A stretch of DNA of 64,000 nt. Source: Arthrobacter sp. StoSoilA2. Its GTDB lineage: Bacteria > Actinomycetota > Actinomycetes > Actinomycetales > Micrococcaceae. A program made the position numbers and the translations under genes. Where the stretch lies: assembly GCF_019977195.1 (NCBI RefSeq), contig NZ_AP024643.1, forward strand, positions 4,030,001 through 4,094,000, given 5' to 3'. Shown piece after piece: positions 8,711 through 17,287 of the stretch; the stretch's first letter is position 1; each line of letters begins with the position of its first letter. The notes under the pieces were generated by a model that saw nothing but the letters and a program-made list of their open reading frames with translations, was not told the origin of the DNA and ran no database searches.

Positions 8711-9991
8711 GTGGGAAACGGATTCGGCGAGAAGCTACGTGCCGAACGGCTCGAACGCGGGTTGACGCAGGCAGAACTGGGCAAAAACCTGTATTCCCCG
8801 AGCTACATTTCGCTGCTTGAAACAGGTCGACGCGAGCCGACTGCCGAGGTCATCGAGGAGCTGGCACGCAGGCTTGAGCTGGCACCCAAGGCGTTGGAAG
8901 CCTGGAGCCAACCCGTTTCGGTGAGCGATGCAGAGTACGTGCTCGCCGGCTTGTATGCCCGGCAGGCGTGGGACCTGCGCGACTACCAACTCGCAGCAAG
9001 CCACGCAGCCACTGCGGCGCAGATCGCCCTCGAGGCGAAGAACAACAGCGCCTGGTGGAACATGACCTACATGCAAGCCGAGTGTGTGATGAAGCAAGGC
9101 CAGCTCAAGGAATGCCAACAAATTGTTGAGCACTTGCTGGAACATCCCATGGCCACGGAATCCGCGGGCCTTGGCGTGCGGGCATGGCAGATGCTTGCCG
9201 CAGTCTGTCACGGACAGGGTCAGCTGGCCACCGCCGTCGAGCATGCAAAGAAGGCCGTGCAACTGTCCGAACAGCTGCCCAAGGGATCCACGCTGATCAT
9301 CGGCGCGCACCGCGCGCTGATCGGCGCCCTCGCGGAGAGCGGCAAGCTGGATGAAGCATGGCAGTACTGCCTGACCATGATCGAGCACATGGACGAGCAC
9401 TCCATGTCCCAACTGGCCGGCGAGGTCGCGTGGGTAGTGGGCAACGTTGCTTTCATGCGACACGACTACGTGGAGGGCATCAAGCACCACGAGCGCGCGG
9501 CGAAGCTGCTCTCCCCGGCCAACGACATCGAACTGTGGGCCCGTTTCAACAAGGCATCGGCGGCCGTCAGGTTGTCCTCCGGCATTGTTGAGCCCGAAAC
9601 CCTATCCGCGATTGAACGTGCTGAGCTGGCATTGTCCATCGTCGGGGGAAACAAGACGGACCAGCTTGAAGTAGCGTTTATCCGCGCCCGCTGGCTGTAC
9701 CTGACGGGCGATATTCCGGCCGCGGTGGACAAGCTTCGCGAGATCTACAAGGACCGCAAGGTGTTGGCTCGCCACACGGCTGGAGAGGTCTCCCTGTTGC
9801 TGGGAAAGTCCTTGAAGGCAGCAGGTGAAACCACGGAGGCCCTGCACTACCTGGAAGAGGCCCAGCACGACTTCAGTGCAGCCGGCGCCTCGGACCGGGT
9901 CCAGCAAGCCATGGATGCTGTCCTGGAGATCCGTCTGGCGGAACGCCGCGCCGCTGCATCACACCCCGAAGCGCACTCCGAAGCCAGCTAA
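8711..9991 (+). CDS. XRE-type HTH regulator with TPR domain (RRNPP-like)
   Basis: This 426-residue protein has an N-terminal Cro/C1 helix-turn-helix at residues 6-64 (KLRAERLERGLTQAELG, then SPSYISLLETGRREPT). About 350 residues of antiparallel helical repeats of TPR type follow. This is the domain layout of RRNPP receptors (PlcR, NprR, Rgg, AimR), in which the TPR groove binds a re-imported peptide. The GTG start has an ideal AGGAGGG ribosome site at 8700-8706. The gene diverges from the small secreted peptide gene and shares its promoter region. A general TPR regulator without peptide ligand remains possible. Confidence 0.85.
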   Translation: MGNGFGEKLRAERLERGLTQAELGKNLYSPSYISLLETGRREPTAEVIEELARRLELAPKALEAWSQPVSVSDAEYVLAGLYARQAWDLRDYQLAASHAATAAQIALEAKNNSAWWNMTYMQAECVMKQGQLKECQQIVEHLLEHPMATESAGLGVRAWQMLAAVCHGQGQLATAVEHAKKAVQLSEQLPKGSTLIIGAHRALIGALAESGKLDEAWQYCLTMIEHMDEHSMSQLAGEVAWVVGNVAFMRHDYVEGIKHHERAAKLLSPANDIELWARFNKASAAVRLSSGIVEPETLSAIERAELALSIVGGNKTDQLEVAFIRARWLYLTGDIPAAVDKLREIYKDRKVLARHTAGEVSLLLGKSLKAAGETTEALHYLEEAQHDFSAAGASDRVQQAMDAVLEIRLAERRAAASHPEAHSEAS

Positions 9992-9992
9992 A

Positions 9993-10058
9993 CCCAAGTA
10001 AGTAGCAGATAAAGCCGTTTTGAGTGCTCAAAACGGCCTTATCTGCTACCCAGTTGGG
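9993..10058. repeat. Palindromic gene-end element (type CCCAAGTA...CAGTTGGGG)
   Basis: Two ~23-base arms starting GTAGCAGATAA and ending TTATCTGCTAC surround a TG centre, with an inner stem GCCGTTTTGAG/CTCAAAACGGC. The outer flanks CCCAAGTAAGTAGCA and CAGTTGGGG recur almost exactly around the palindrome at 23526-23590. It lies between convergent genes and can end both transcripts. Confidence 0.8.
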
Positions 10059-10065
10059 GGGAAGC

Positions 10066-11004
10066 TTAGGCGAACGTCCGCCCGGTGAGTTTCTCGTACG
10101 CTTCCACGTAGCGGGCACGGGTGCGCTCCACGACTTCAGCGGGCAAGGCCGGCGGAGGCGTGTCCGAGGACTTGTCCCAGCCGGACTCGGCCGAGGTCAG
10201 CCAGTCACGGACATACTGCTTGTCATAGGAGGGCTGCGACTTGCCCGGCGAATAAGTGGAGGCGTCCCAAAAGCGGGAGGAGTCCGGGGTGAGGACTTCA
10301 TCGCCGAGTGTGATGATGCCCGTGTACGTGTCGAGGCCGAACTCCACCTTGGTATCGGCGAGGATGATGCCGCGTTCGCGGGCGATCTCCTCGGCGCGGG
10401 TGTAGATCTTCAGCGTGAGTTCGCTGAGGCGGGCGGCGATATCGTCCCCGACTATGGCAACGACGTCGTCATAGGTGATGTTGACGTCGTGCTCGCCGAC
10501 GTCGGCCTTGGCAGATGGCGTAAACAGTGCCTTCTCCAAGCGGGAACCGTCAACAAGCCCCTCGGGAAGCGGGATGTTGCAGACGGTGCGGGAGTGCTTG
10601 TACTCCTCCAGCCCGGAACCGGTGAGGTAGCCACGGGCGATGCACTCCACCGGGAACATCTCCAGCTTCTTGCAGATCATGGCCCGGCCCTCAACCTCCG
10701 CGGGAACGCCACCCTCAACGGTTGACGCCAGCACGTGGTGCTCAACATCCAGCTGGTCGAACCACCACAGGCTGAGCTGCGTCAGGATGCGGCCTTTGTC
10801 AGGAATTTCGCTGCTCAGGACATGGTCGTAAGCACTGATGCGGTCGCTGGCAACCACCAGTACGCATTCCTGGCCGACCTTTTCGGTGATGGATTCATCG
10901 GTGGGAACGTAGAGGTCGCGAACCTTGCCGGAATAGACGTGCGTCCATCCGGGAAGCTGCAGGGTCTCGGTTTTGAAACCGCCCGTGGGGAGCGAGTCAG
11001 TCAT
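10066..11004 (-). CDS. purC: Phosphoribosylaminoimidazole-succinocarboxamide synthase
   Basis: This 312-residue SAICAR synthase joins aspartate to CAIR with ATP in purine synthesis. YSGKVRDLY near the start, ASDRISAYDHVL, the GSGLEEY loop and LADTKVEFG are family hallmarks. The length fits the actinobacterial and yeast-like long form. It lies two bases after purD on the same strand, so the two are one operon. Purine synthesis next to a large purine degradation region may be chance. Confidence 0.95.
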   Translation of the reverse strand: MTDSLPTGGFKTETLQLPGWTHVYSGKVRDLYVPTDESITEKVGQECVLVVASDRISAYDHVLSSEIPDKGRILTQLSLWWFDQLDVEHHVLASTVEGGVPAEVEGRAMICKKLEMFPVECIARGYLTGSGLEEYKHSRTVCNIPLPEGLVDGSRLEKALFTPSAKADVGEHDVNITYDDVVAIVGDDIAARLSELTLKIYTRAEEIARERGIILADTKVEFGLDTYTGIITLGDEVLTPDSSRFWDASTYSPGKSQPSYDKQYVRDWLTSAESGWDKSSDTPPPALPAEVVERTRARYVEAYEKLTGRTFA

Positions 11005-11006
11005 GC

Positions 11007-12317
11007 TCAGGCCTGTACTTTCGGGATGGTTCCGGTTGCTGCGTAGGGCACCCGGATTTCGCCGCGGGCGGCTTTGCCTCCGATATCCGTGCGGAACTGT
11101 GAGCCTTCAAGCTGAACCAACTCCACGCCGTCGTACGCTTTTTCGCGGGCCTCCACCAGATCGGAACCGAGCGCGACCACTGCGAGGACGCGGCCGCCGG
11201 CCGAAACCACTTTGCCTTCCTCATCCAGCTTGGTGCCGGCGTGGACAACGTGGACGCCTTCGAGCTCATCCACCTTCTTCAGGCCACGGATGCGATCGCC
11301 TGTGCGGGGAGTATCAGGATAGTTTTCGGCGGCCACGACGACGGCGACTGCCGTGTCCTTGGACCAGCGCAGCTCCTCAGCGGTGTCCAGTTCGCCCTTG
11401 GCAGCTGCCAGCAGCAGCGCACCGAGCGGAGTTTTGAGCCGGGCGAGCACTGCCTGCGTTTCGGGGTCTCCGAAGCGAACGTTGAACTCGATGACGCGGG
11501 TGCCGCGCGAAGTGAGTGCAAGGCCGCAGTAGAGGACACCGATGAAGGGTGTGCCCCGGCGTGCCATCTCATCCACGGTGGGCTGGGCGACGCGGTCGAT
11601 AACTTCCTGGACCAGGCCTTCGGGAGCCCACTCGAGTGGCGTGTAGGCACCCATGCCGCCGGTGTTGGGGCCTTCGTCGTTATCGAAGATGCGTTTGAAG
11701 TCCTGCGCCGGAGACAAGGGAACGGTAGTGCGGCCGTCGCAGAGGACGAACAGGGAAACTTCGGGGCCGTCGAGGAACTCTTCGATGACAACTGTTCCAC
11801 CGGCGTCGAAGCAAGCCTGCGCGTGCGCGAGTGCTTCCTCGCGGTCGTTGGTGACCACAACGCCCTTGCCTGCGGCGAGGCCGTCGTCCTTGACAACGTG
11901 CGGAGCGCCGAACGTAGCCAGGGCATCGGCGGCTTCCTCTGCATTGGTGGCAACGCGGGCCATGGCCGTGGGAACGCCGGCTTCAGCCATGATCTGCTTG
12001 GCGAAGGCCTTGGACGCTTCGAGCTGGGCTGCTTCCTTGCTGGGTCCGAAGACCGGAATCCCGGCGGCACGAACGGCGTCGGACACACCGGCGGCCAGGG
12101 GAGCCTCCGGACCGACGACAACCAGGTCCACGGCCAGCTTGGTGGCGAGCGCGGTCACCGCTTCCGGGCTGTTCCCGTCAATTGCGTGCGTGGGAACGAG
12201 TTTGCTGATGCCCGCGTTGCCCGGAGCCGCGTGGACCTCGGAAACGTTGGGATCTTCAAGCAGAGAGCGGACAATGGCGTGTTCGCGGCCGCCTGGGCCA
12301 ATGACGAGTACCTTCAC
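11007..12317 (-). CDS. purD: Phosphoribosylamine-glycine ligase
   Basis: This 436-residue GAR synthetase has the N-terminal MKVLVIGPGGREHA motif, the ATP-grasp region VVKDDGLAAGKGV and the FNVRFGDPETQ metal-binding segment. The GTG at 12317 places the family motif at the very N-terminus; a TTG three codons earlier is an alternative. The open frame continues 37 codons upstream but without similarity to the family. It precedes purC by two bases. The asparaginase gene diverges from it. Confidence 0.94.
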   Translation of the reverse strand: MKVLVIGPGGREHAIVRSLLEDPNVSEVHAAPGNAGISKLVPTHAIDGNSPEAVTALATKLAVDLVVVGPEAPLAAGVSDAVRAAGIPVFGPSKEAAQLEASKAFAKQIMAEAGVPTAMARVATNAEEAADALATFGAPHVVKDDGLAAGKGVVVTNDREEALAHAQACFDAGGTVVIEEFLDGPEVSLFVLCDGRTTVPLSPAQDFKRIFDNDEGPNTGGMGAYTPLEWAPEGLVQEVIDRVAQPTVDEMARRGTPFIGVLYCGLALTSRGTRVIEFNVRFGDPETQAVLARLKTPLGALLLAAAKGELDTAEELRWSKDTAVAVVVAAENYPDTPRTGDRIRGLKKVDELEGVHVVHAGTKLDEEGKVVSAGGRVLAVVALGSDLVEAREKAYDGVELVQLEGSQFRTDIGGKAARGEIRVPYAATGTIPKVQA

Positions 12318-12453
12318 AGTCTTCAAGGGTACTTTGTGTAGGGCGCGGGGCCTAAGCTGTGTCGTCTCCCGGCAATGGATGACCGGATCCGGGACCGCGC
12401 CCGGACCGGGCATGTGACCGGGGAACACAGTGCTCGCGCCCTAGACTTGGCTC

Positions 12454-13470
12454 ATGCCCATGAGTTCGCATGAAACGTTCAACGTTGAGTCCGCCGTCGA
12501 ACTGGCAGTCATCGAACGCAGTGGCTTCATAGAGTCCCGGCACATCGGTGCTGCCGTTGTCCTTGCCGGCGACGGAAGCGTGGTCACCCGGCTGGGTGAC
12601 ATCGATGCTCCCATCCTGGCCCGCTCCACCCTGAAACCATTCCAAACCCTCGCTGCCATGCAGTCCGGCGTCCCGCTCAGGGGCGCGCAGGTGGCTGTCG
12701 CCTGCGGAAGCCACACCGGTTCACTGGACCACATGGACGTGGTGGAGGGAATGCTCAAAGCCGCAGGCGTCCGCGAGGATCAGCTTCAGTGCCCCACAGC
12801 CTGGCCGCAGGACGAAACCGCCCGCAATTGGCTGGTCCGTTCCGAGCGCGGCCAGACCAGGCTTGCCTTCAATTGTTCCGGGAAGCACGCGGCTTTCCTC
12901 TGGGCCTGCACGGAAAACGGCTGGGACCTTCGCAGTTACCTTGAGCCGAATCATCCGTTGCAGCAGCGTGTGCGGTCCGTGATCGAGGAATACAGCGGCG
13001 AAACGATCTCGCACTTGGGCATTGATGGCTGCGGGGCACCCGTTGCGGCGATTTCGCTCACAGGACTGGCGCGGGCGTATTCGCGGTTGGCGAAGTCACC
13101 GGGCGATTCTTCCTCGAACGCACGCGCCGCCACCATCGCCACCTCCATGCTGGACTACCCGTGGGCGGTCCAGGGGAAGGGCGAATCAAACACGATCGTC
13201 ATGGAAGAGCTGGACGTCCTGGCCAAGATCGGCGCCGAAGGCATCCTGGTCCTCGCCACGTCCACCGGCGCAACCGTGGCGGTCAAGATGCTGGACGGCA
13301 ACCTCCGCGCTACTTCCTTGGTGGGCTTGACCCTTCTTGCCGTGAGTGGCGCGGTGGACATTCCCGCGGTTTCCAACGTCCTGGAACGCGTCGTGGAACC
13401 CGTGCTGGGCGGCGGACGTCCGGTGGGCAAGATCCGCCTGGGCCACGCCGTATCCGCGATGCTCGACTGA
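12454..13470 (+). CDS. Asparaginase, bacterial-plant type II family (PF06089-like)
   Basis: This 338-residue protein matches the family once called Rhizobium-type L-asparaginase. Visible segments are ERSGFIESRHIG, ARSTLKPFQTLA, VACGSHTG, NCSGKHAAFL and GIDGCGAPV. The SxxK-like STLKP and the SGKH motif are the proposed catalytic residues of this family, which hydrolyses asparagine to aspartate and ammonia. It lacks a signal peptide, so it is cytoplasmic. A sterol-carrier-like gene follows after 27 bases. The substrate is inferred from family only. Confidence 0.85.
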   Translation: MPMSSHETFNVESAVELAVIERSGFIESRHIGAAVVLAGDGSVVTRLGDIDAPILARSTLKPFQTLAAMQSGVPLRGAQVAVACGSHTGSLDHMDVVEGMLKAAGVREDQLQCPTAWPQDETARNWLVRSERGQTRLAFNCSGKHAAFLWACTENGWDLRSYLEPNHPLQQRVRSVIEEYSGETISHLGIDGCGAPVAAISLTGLARAYSRLAKSPGDSSSNARAATIATSMLDYPWAVQGKGESNTIVMEELDVLAKIGAEGILVLATSTGATVAVKMLDGNLRATSLVGLTLLAVSGAVDIPAVSNVLERVVEPVLGGGRPVGKIRLGHAVSAMLD

Positions 13471-13497
13471 GTCACCTATTTAATAAGGAAAGAATCC

Positions 13498-13881
13498 ATG
13501 GCAGTTGCACGACGCCGTATTGACGTCGACGAGGGCCGCGCTGCGCTGGCAGCCTGGCAGTCCGCCGTCGGGCCCTCGGGTGAAGACGCGACCCCGCCGT
13601 CGCGCTCTTTGATTGCGACGGCGGTCCGCTACTCACTTGAGGAAGTCACCGCCCGAGCGCCCGGCAATTCGGTGGAGGTCCGCGTGCCCCCGTTCGGCGT
13701 CACGCAGTGCGTGGAGGGGCCCCGCCACACCCGCGGCACTCCCCCGAACGTCATAGAGTGCGACGCCGCCACCTGGCTTGAGTTGGTTACCGGCCGGATC
13801 TCGTGGGGAGACGCCGTTTCGGCTGGCCGCGTTGCCGCGTCCGGACTGCGCGCGGACCTCTCGGAACTGCTTCCCCTCTGA
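13498..13881 (+). CDS. Sterol-carrier family protein (bacterial SCP2-like)
   Basis: The 127-residue protein starts MAVARRRIDVDEG and contains RVPPFGVTQCVEGPRHTRGTPPNVIECDAATWLELVTG, which matches the bacterial SCP domain found beside maleylpyruvate-isomerase-type folds. It has no signal or membrane segment. An AAGGAAAG ribosome site precedes the ATG. It is downstream of asparaginase in the same direction. The ligand and role are unknown. Confidence 0.75.
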   Translation: MAVARRRIDVDEGRAALAAWQSAVGPSGEDATPPSRSLIATAVRYSLEEVTARAPGNSVEVRVPPFGVTQCVEGPRHTRGTPPNVIECDAATWLELVTGRISWGDAVSAGRVAASGLRADLSELLPL

Positions 13882-13887
13882 CGGGTC

Positions 13888-13942
13888 TTGTGTACGGCCA
13901 ATGCCCTCAAGACCGTGTCTTAAGGGCATTGGCCGTACACAA
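13888..13942. terminator. Bidirectional gene-end palindrome
   Basis: A 20-bp perfect stem begins TTGTGTACGGCC and ends GGCCGTACACAA. It is extended by AAGAC/GTCTT after one mismatch and has a 3-base loop. It sits 6 bases after one stop and 9 bases before the convergent stop of the transporter gene, so it serves both. Confidence 0.8.
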
Positions 13943-13951
13943 ACCATGGAG

Positions 13952-15439
13952 TTAGTCGGGGCAAACCGGGGTGGTTGGTTGGCCTGGCTTGCTCATCTCG
14001 AATTGCGGGATTTCGTCCGCTGTGGGACCTCCACGGAATTTCGGTGAGGGGTGGTGGCCCTCGCTGAGGCGCTCAAGCTCCTGCTCCTCGAACACTTCCT
14101 CCTGGCCCAGCATGATGGCTGAATCCTCGTTGGTAATCTCGCCGTTGAAGGCACGGACCATGACGCTGCGGTCGAACTGGCCTTCCCACTTGGCTACAAC
14201 GAAGGTGGCTACGCAGTTGCCCAGCAGGTTGACGACGACGCGCATGGAGTCCATGAGGCGGTCGGCACCGAGGAGGAGTGCTACGCCGGCAACCGGGAAG
14301 ATGCCAAGGGCGGCAGCCGTGGCCGAGAGGGCCAGGAACGATGAGCCCGGGACGCCCGCCATGCCTTTGGAGGTCAGGAGCAGCACACCCAGCGCGGCCA
14401 GCTGCTGACCGAGGTCCAGTTGATGGCCGAACGCCTGGGCAAGGAACAGCAGGGAGATGGAAAGGTAGATCGCTGCGCCGTCAAGGTTGAAGGAGTAGCC
14501 GGTGGGAACCACCAGGCCGGTGGTTGCCCGGGAGCAGCCGGCGTTGGTCAACTTGGTCATGATGCGCGGCATGACCGCTTCAGTGGAGGCCGTGCCGAGT
14601 GCAAGCAGGAATTCCTCGCGGGTGTATTTCAGGAAGTGCCACAGCGGAACACGGGCGAAGCCCCAGGCCACCAGGAACAGCAGGCCGATAAAGACGATCG
14701 CGGCTCCGTAGCAGGATGCGATCAGCAGCGCATACGTGCCGAGTGTGCCAAGCCCGTACTGGCCAATGATGAAGGCCATGGCGCCGAAGGCACCGATCGG
14801 AGCGACCTTCATGATCCAGGACATGATCTTGAAGATCAGCTCCAGGACGGTCTCCATGAGGCTGATCACGGGCAGGCAGCGCTGGCGGCCAATGACCACG
14901 ATCGCGGCGCCGAAGAAGACGGAGAAGAAAAGCACCTGGAGCAGGCTGTTGTTGGCGAAGGCGCCGATCACACTGGTGGGGATGACGTCCAGCAGGAAGG
15001 CAGCGGCGTCCTTGGGAACGGCGTGGCCGGTCTTTGCGTCCACGGCTTCCTGGGAAAGCGTGGAGGGATCGATGTTCAGGCCGGCGCCGGGCTGAACGAT
15101 GTTGCCCACGATGAGTCCGAAGACCAGGGCAAAGAGGGTGGCGCAGGTGAAGTAGAGGAGTGCTTTGACCCCGACCCTTCCGACCGCCTTGACGTCGCCG
15201 ACTGCCGAGATGCCCGTGACGATCACGAGGAAAATCAGCGGGGCGATGATCATCTTGATGAGTTGAATGAATCCATCACCCAGCGGCCGGAGGGTGGACC
15301 CGAGGTTCGGCCAGAAATGACCGATGAGCACACCTGCGACGACGGCGATCAGGATTTGAAAAAAGAGCGACTTGTACAGTGGCTTCTTCTTCAGCGGGGC
15401 CGAACTCGCCTTCAGCGCCGCAGAGTCTGGGATCTTCAT
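13952..15439 (-). CDS. dctA: C4-dicarboxylate/proton or sodium symporter (DctA/DAACS family)
   Basis: This 495-residue carrier belongs to the dicarboxylate/amino acid:cation symporter family. The segments SLFFQILIAVVAGVLIGHFWP, AFGAMAFIIGQYG, the serine-rich LALGTASTEAVMPRI hairpin and the VVPTGYSFNLDGAAIY and GVPGSSFLAL motifs are DctA-like. It probably imports malate, succinate or fumarate. The ATG at 15439 gives the usual N-terminus. Two IclR-like boxes lie 72-109 bases upstream, so the gene may respond to the same signal as the ureide genes; imported malate would feed malic enzyme. Confidence 0.9.
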   Translation of the reverse strand: MKIPDSAALKASSAPLKKKPLYKSLFFQILIAVVAGVLIGHFWPNLGSTLRPLGDGFIQLIKMIIAPLIFLVIVTGISAVGDVKAVGRVGVKALLYFTCATLFALVFGLIVGNIVQPGAGLNIDPSTLSQEAVDAKTGHAVPKDAAAFLLDVIPTSVIGAFANNSLLQVLFFSVFFGAAIVVIGRQRCLPVISLMETVLELIFKIMSWIMKVAPIGAFGAMAFIIGQYGLGTLGTYALLIASCYGAAIVFIGLLFLVAWGFARVPLWHFLKYTREEFLLALGTASTEAVMPRIMTKLTNAGCSRATTGLVVPTGYSFNLDGAAIYLSISLLFLAQAFGHQLDLGQQLAALGVLLLTSKGMAGVPGSSFLALSATAAALGIFPVAGVALLLGADRLMDSMRVVVNLLGNCVATFVVAKWEGQFDRSVMVRAFNGEITNEDSAIMLGQEEVFEEQELERLSEGHHPSPKFRGGPTADEIPQFEMSKPGQPTTPVCPD

Positions 15440-15510
15440 TGATCTGAACCAATCAGTTGGGAACAGCCCCACACTTGGGGGTTGTTTTCAAATGTAAGCC
15501 CGCTCACATC

Positions 15511-15548
15511 ATTCCGCAAGGGGAAATTGAATTTCCATATTGCGGAAA
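15511..15548. promoter_or_regulatory. Paired 17-bp boxes upstream of dctA (putative IclR operator)
   Basis: The boxes are ATTCCGCAAGGGGAAAT at 15511 and TTTCCATATTGCGGAAA at 15532, 21 bp apart. The pair is itself a nested palindrome (TTCCGCAA...TTGCGGAA around GGAAATT-G-AATTTCC). The second box is the best match to TTTCC-N7-GGAAA in the window. A GTCACAATTGGTTG element adjoins it at 15549-15562. Confidence 0.65.
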
Positions 15549-15603
15549 GTCACAATTGGTTGCCAAGCCGCGGCGTCGTGGCTTCCTGACCTCTGTTGAC
15601 AAG

Positions 15604-15644
15604 GAAAAACCCACGGCACGCCCAGGATATGGGCGCGCCGTGGG
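15604..15644 (-). terminator. Terminator of the SDR/racemase/NCS1 operon
   Basis: CCCACGGC-CGCCC pairs with GGGCG-GCCGTGGG around a short loop. On the minus strand it is followed by TTTTT. It lies about 50 bases after the SDR stop. Confidence 0.85.
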
Positions 15645-15695
15645 CACGGTTGACGCAAAGAGCGTCAGGACAACACACTCAGGCGTGGCGGGTAC

Positions 15696-16463
15696 TTAGC
15701 CCCGGCCTATGAACGGCATGCCAGCGGCTGTCACCACCAGGGAACCAACGCTGGCCGATGCAGGCATATTGGCCATCATGAGCACCGCACGCGCGGCATC
15801 CTCCACGGGGAACATCGGCTCCACGCGCCGGCTGCCATCGGCTTGCAAAGCACCTGAGCCAACGCCGATGGTATCCATGATTTCGGTACGGGTATTTCCA
15901 ATATCGATCTGCCCGCACGTGATGCCAAAGTTCCGGCCATCCAGCTCAATGCTCTTGGTCAGGCCCGTCATCGCATGCTTCGTCACCGTGTACGCAACAG
16001 ACCTGGGCCTGGGTGAATGCGCAGAAATGGAGCCGTTGTTAATGATGCGGCCACCCTGCGGCTCCTGGGCCTTCATGGTCCTCACGGCTTCAGCGGCGCA
16101 CAGCATGGAGCCCGTGACATTGACGCGCAGCGTGGCCTCCCACCCATCGACGTCGATCTCGCCAACATCGCCGGCTGGCCCGAAGATGCCTGCGTTATTG
16201 AACAGCACGTCAACGCGGCCCCAGCGCTGGCGAACCTCAGCGAAAAGGCGGGCGACGGCGTCGGGCTCTGTCACATCGCACGGCACCACCAGGGCATCCG
16301 GATGGTTGTCCGCGGTTTCCAGCAGCTGCGCTTCGCGACGCCCCGCCAACGCCACGCGGTAACCCTCCGCAAGCATGAGCCGCGCAACGGCCCTCCCAAT
16401 GCCGGAACCGGCACCGGTCACGACGGCGACCCTCGGGTCTGCGGGCGGGCGTGGGTCAGTCAT
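15696..16463 (-). CDS. Short-chain dehydrogenase/reductase
   Basis: This 255-residue protein is a classical SDR. It has the cofactor motif TGAGSGIG, the NNAG motif in LFNNAGIFG, the catalytic Ser in NNGSISAHSPRP, and YTVTKHA (YxxxK). The arginine-rich loop after the second strand (AGRRE) suggests NADP preference. It is the last gene of a minus-strand operon with the hydantoin-racemase-like gene and the NCS1 permease, 49 bases after the former. This suggests a role in ureide or hydantoin catabolism, but the substrate is unknown. Confidence 0.87.
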   Translation of the reverse strand: MTDPRPPADPRVAVVTGAGSGIGRAVARLMLAEGYRVALAGRREAQLLETADNHPDALVVPCDVTEPDAVARLFAEVRQRWGRVDVLFNNAGIFGPAGDVGEIDVDGWEATLRVNVTGSMLCAAEAVRTMKAQEPQGGRIINNGSISAHSPRPRSVAYTVTKHAMTGLTKSIELDGRNFGITCGQIDIGNTRTEIMDTIGVGSGALQADGSRRVEPMFPVEDAARAVLMMANMPASASVGSLVVTAAGMPFIGRG

Positions 16464-16512
16464 GTGGTGGCCTTTCGGGGAATCGCCTTCAAAACAGCTG
16501 CTGCAAGCAGCG

Positions 16513-17274
16513 TCAGTGCGCTGCTTCTACGGGCTGCCCCGCAGCCGTCTGGGCTGCTGTTATCGGCCAGCCTATGACAGTCTTCGGACGCGGCGTGGCA
16601 TAGGTACGGACTTTGGAGGTGGTGAGGCCGAGCCTAACCAAGGACTCAGCGATGGTGACGGCGGCCGCCACTCCATCAACAACGGGCACGCCGGTCCGCT
16701 GTCGGACCTGCTCGTCGAGGCCGGCCATGCCGCCGCAGCCCAGGACAATCACCTCGGCCTTGTCCTGGAGGACAGCTTGCTCGGCCTGGCCCACAATCGC
16801 TTCGACCGCGCGGTCCGGATGTTCCTCAAGTTCCAGTACAGCCATACCGCTGGCGCGGACGGAAGCGCATCGTGCCTCCAACCCGGCAAGTTTGAGGCGG
16901 TCCTCAATCAAGGGGACGGCACGGTCCAACGTGGTAACCACGGAGTACTTGTGGCCAAGGAACATTGCCGTACTGGCAGCGGCCTCGGTGATATCCACCA
17001 CCGGGACATCGAGGAGCTCCTGCAACCCCTCGCGGCCGTGCTCGCCGTAGCCTGCCTGGATAACGGCGTCGAACGGTTCGGGATAGTTGACCACTGCATC
17101 CATGACGGCGATCGCGGCAAGGTAGCTCTCGAAGTTGCCCTCGCAGGAGTCGGCGCCAAAGCGCGGAGTGATGCCAACGATCTCAGTGCCGGGGGCCGCA
17201 ACAGCCCTGGCCTGGGCGGCGATGGAATCGGTCATGGACTGCGTAGTGTTCACGTTTGCGACAAGGATGCGCAT
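16513..17274 (-). CDS. Hydantoin/allantoin racemase-like protein, single-cysteine form
   Basis: This 253-residue protein belongs to the Asp/Glu/hydantoin racemase superfamily. The family motif VVTTLDRAVPLIEDRL, the RCASVRA strand and LGCGGMA (Cys180) are clear. The first catalytic position, usually the Cys of ACFGDPG, is Gly75 here (AGYGEHG). The start ATG at 17274 gives the standard MRILVANVNTT N-terminus. The NCS1 permease gene ends 13 bases upstream. In a purine region the natural substrate may be allantoin or another 5-substituted hydantoin. With one cysteine it may be a decarboxylase-like or altered enzyme, as in arylmalonate decarboxylase. Confidence 0.8.
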   Translation of the reverse strand: MRILVANVNTTQSMTDSIAAQARAVAAPGTEIVGITPRFGADSCEGNFESYLAAIAVMDAVVNYPEPFDAVIQAGYGEHGREGLQELLDVPVVDITEAAASTAMFLGHKYSVVTTLDRAVPLIEDRLKLAGLEARCASVRASGMAVLELEEHPDRAVEAIVGQAEQAVLQDKAEVIVLGCGGMAGLDEQVRQRTGVPVVDGVAAAVTIAESLVRLGLTTSKVRTYATPRPKTVIGWPITAAQTAAGQPVEAAH

Positions 17275-17287
17275 GGTTTCCTCTATA

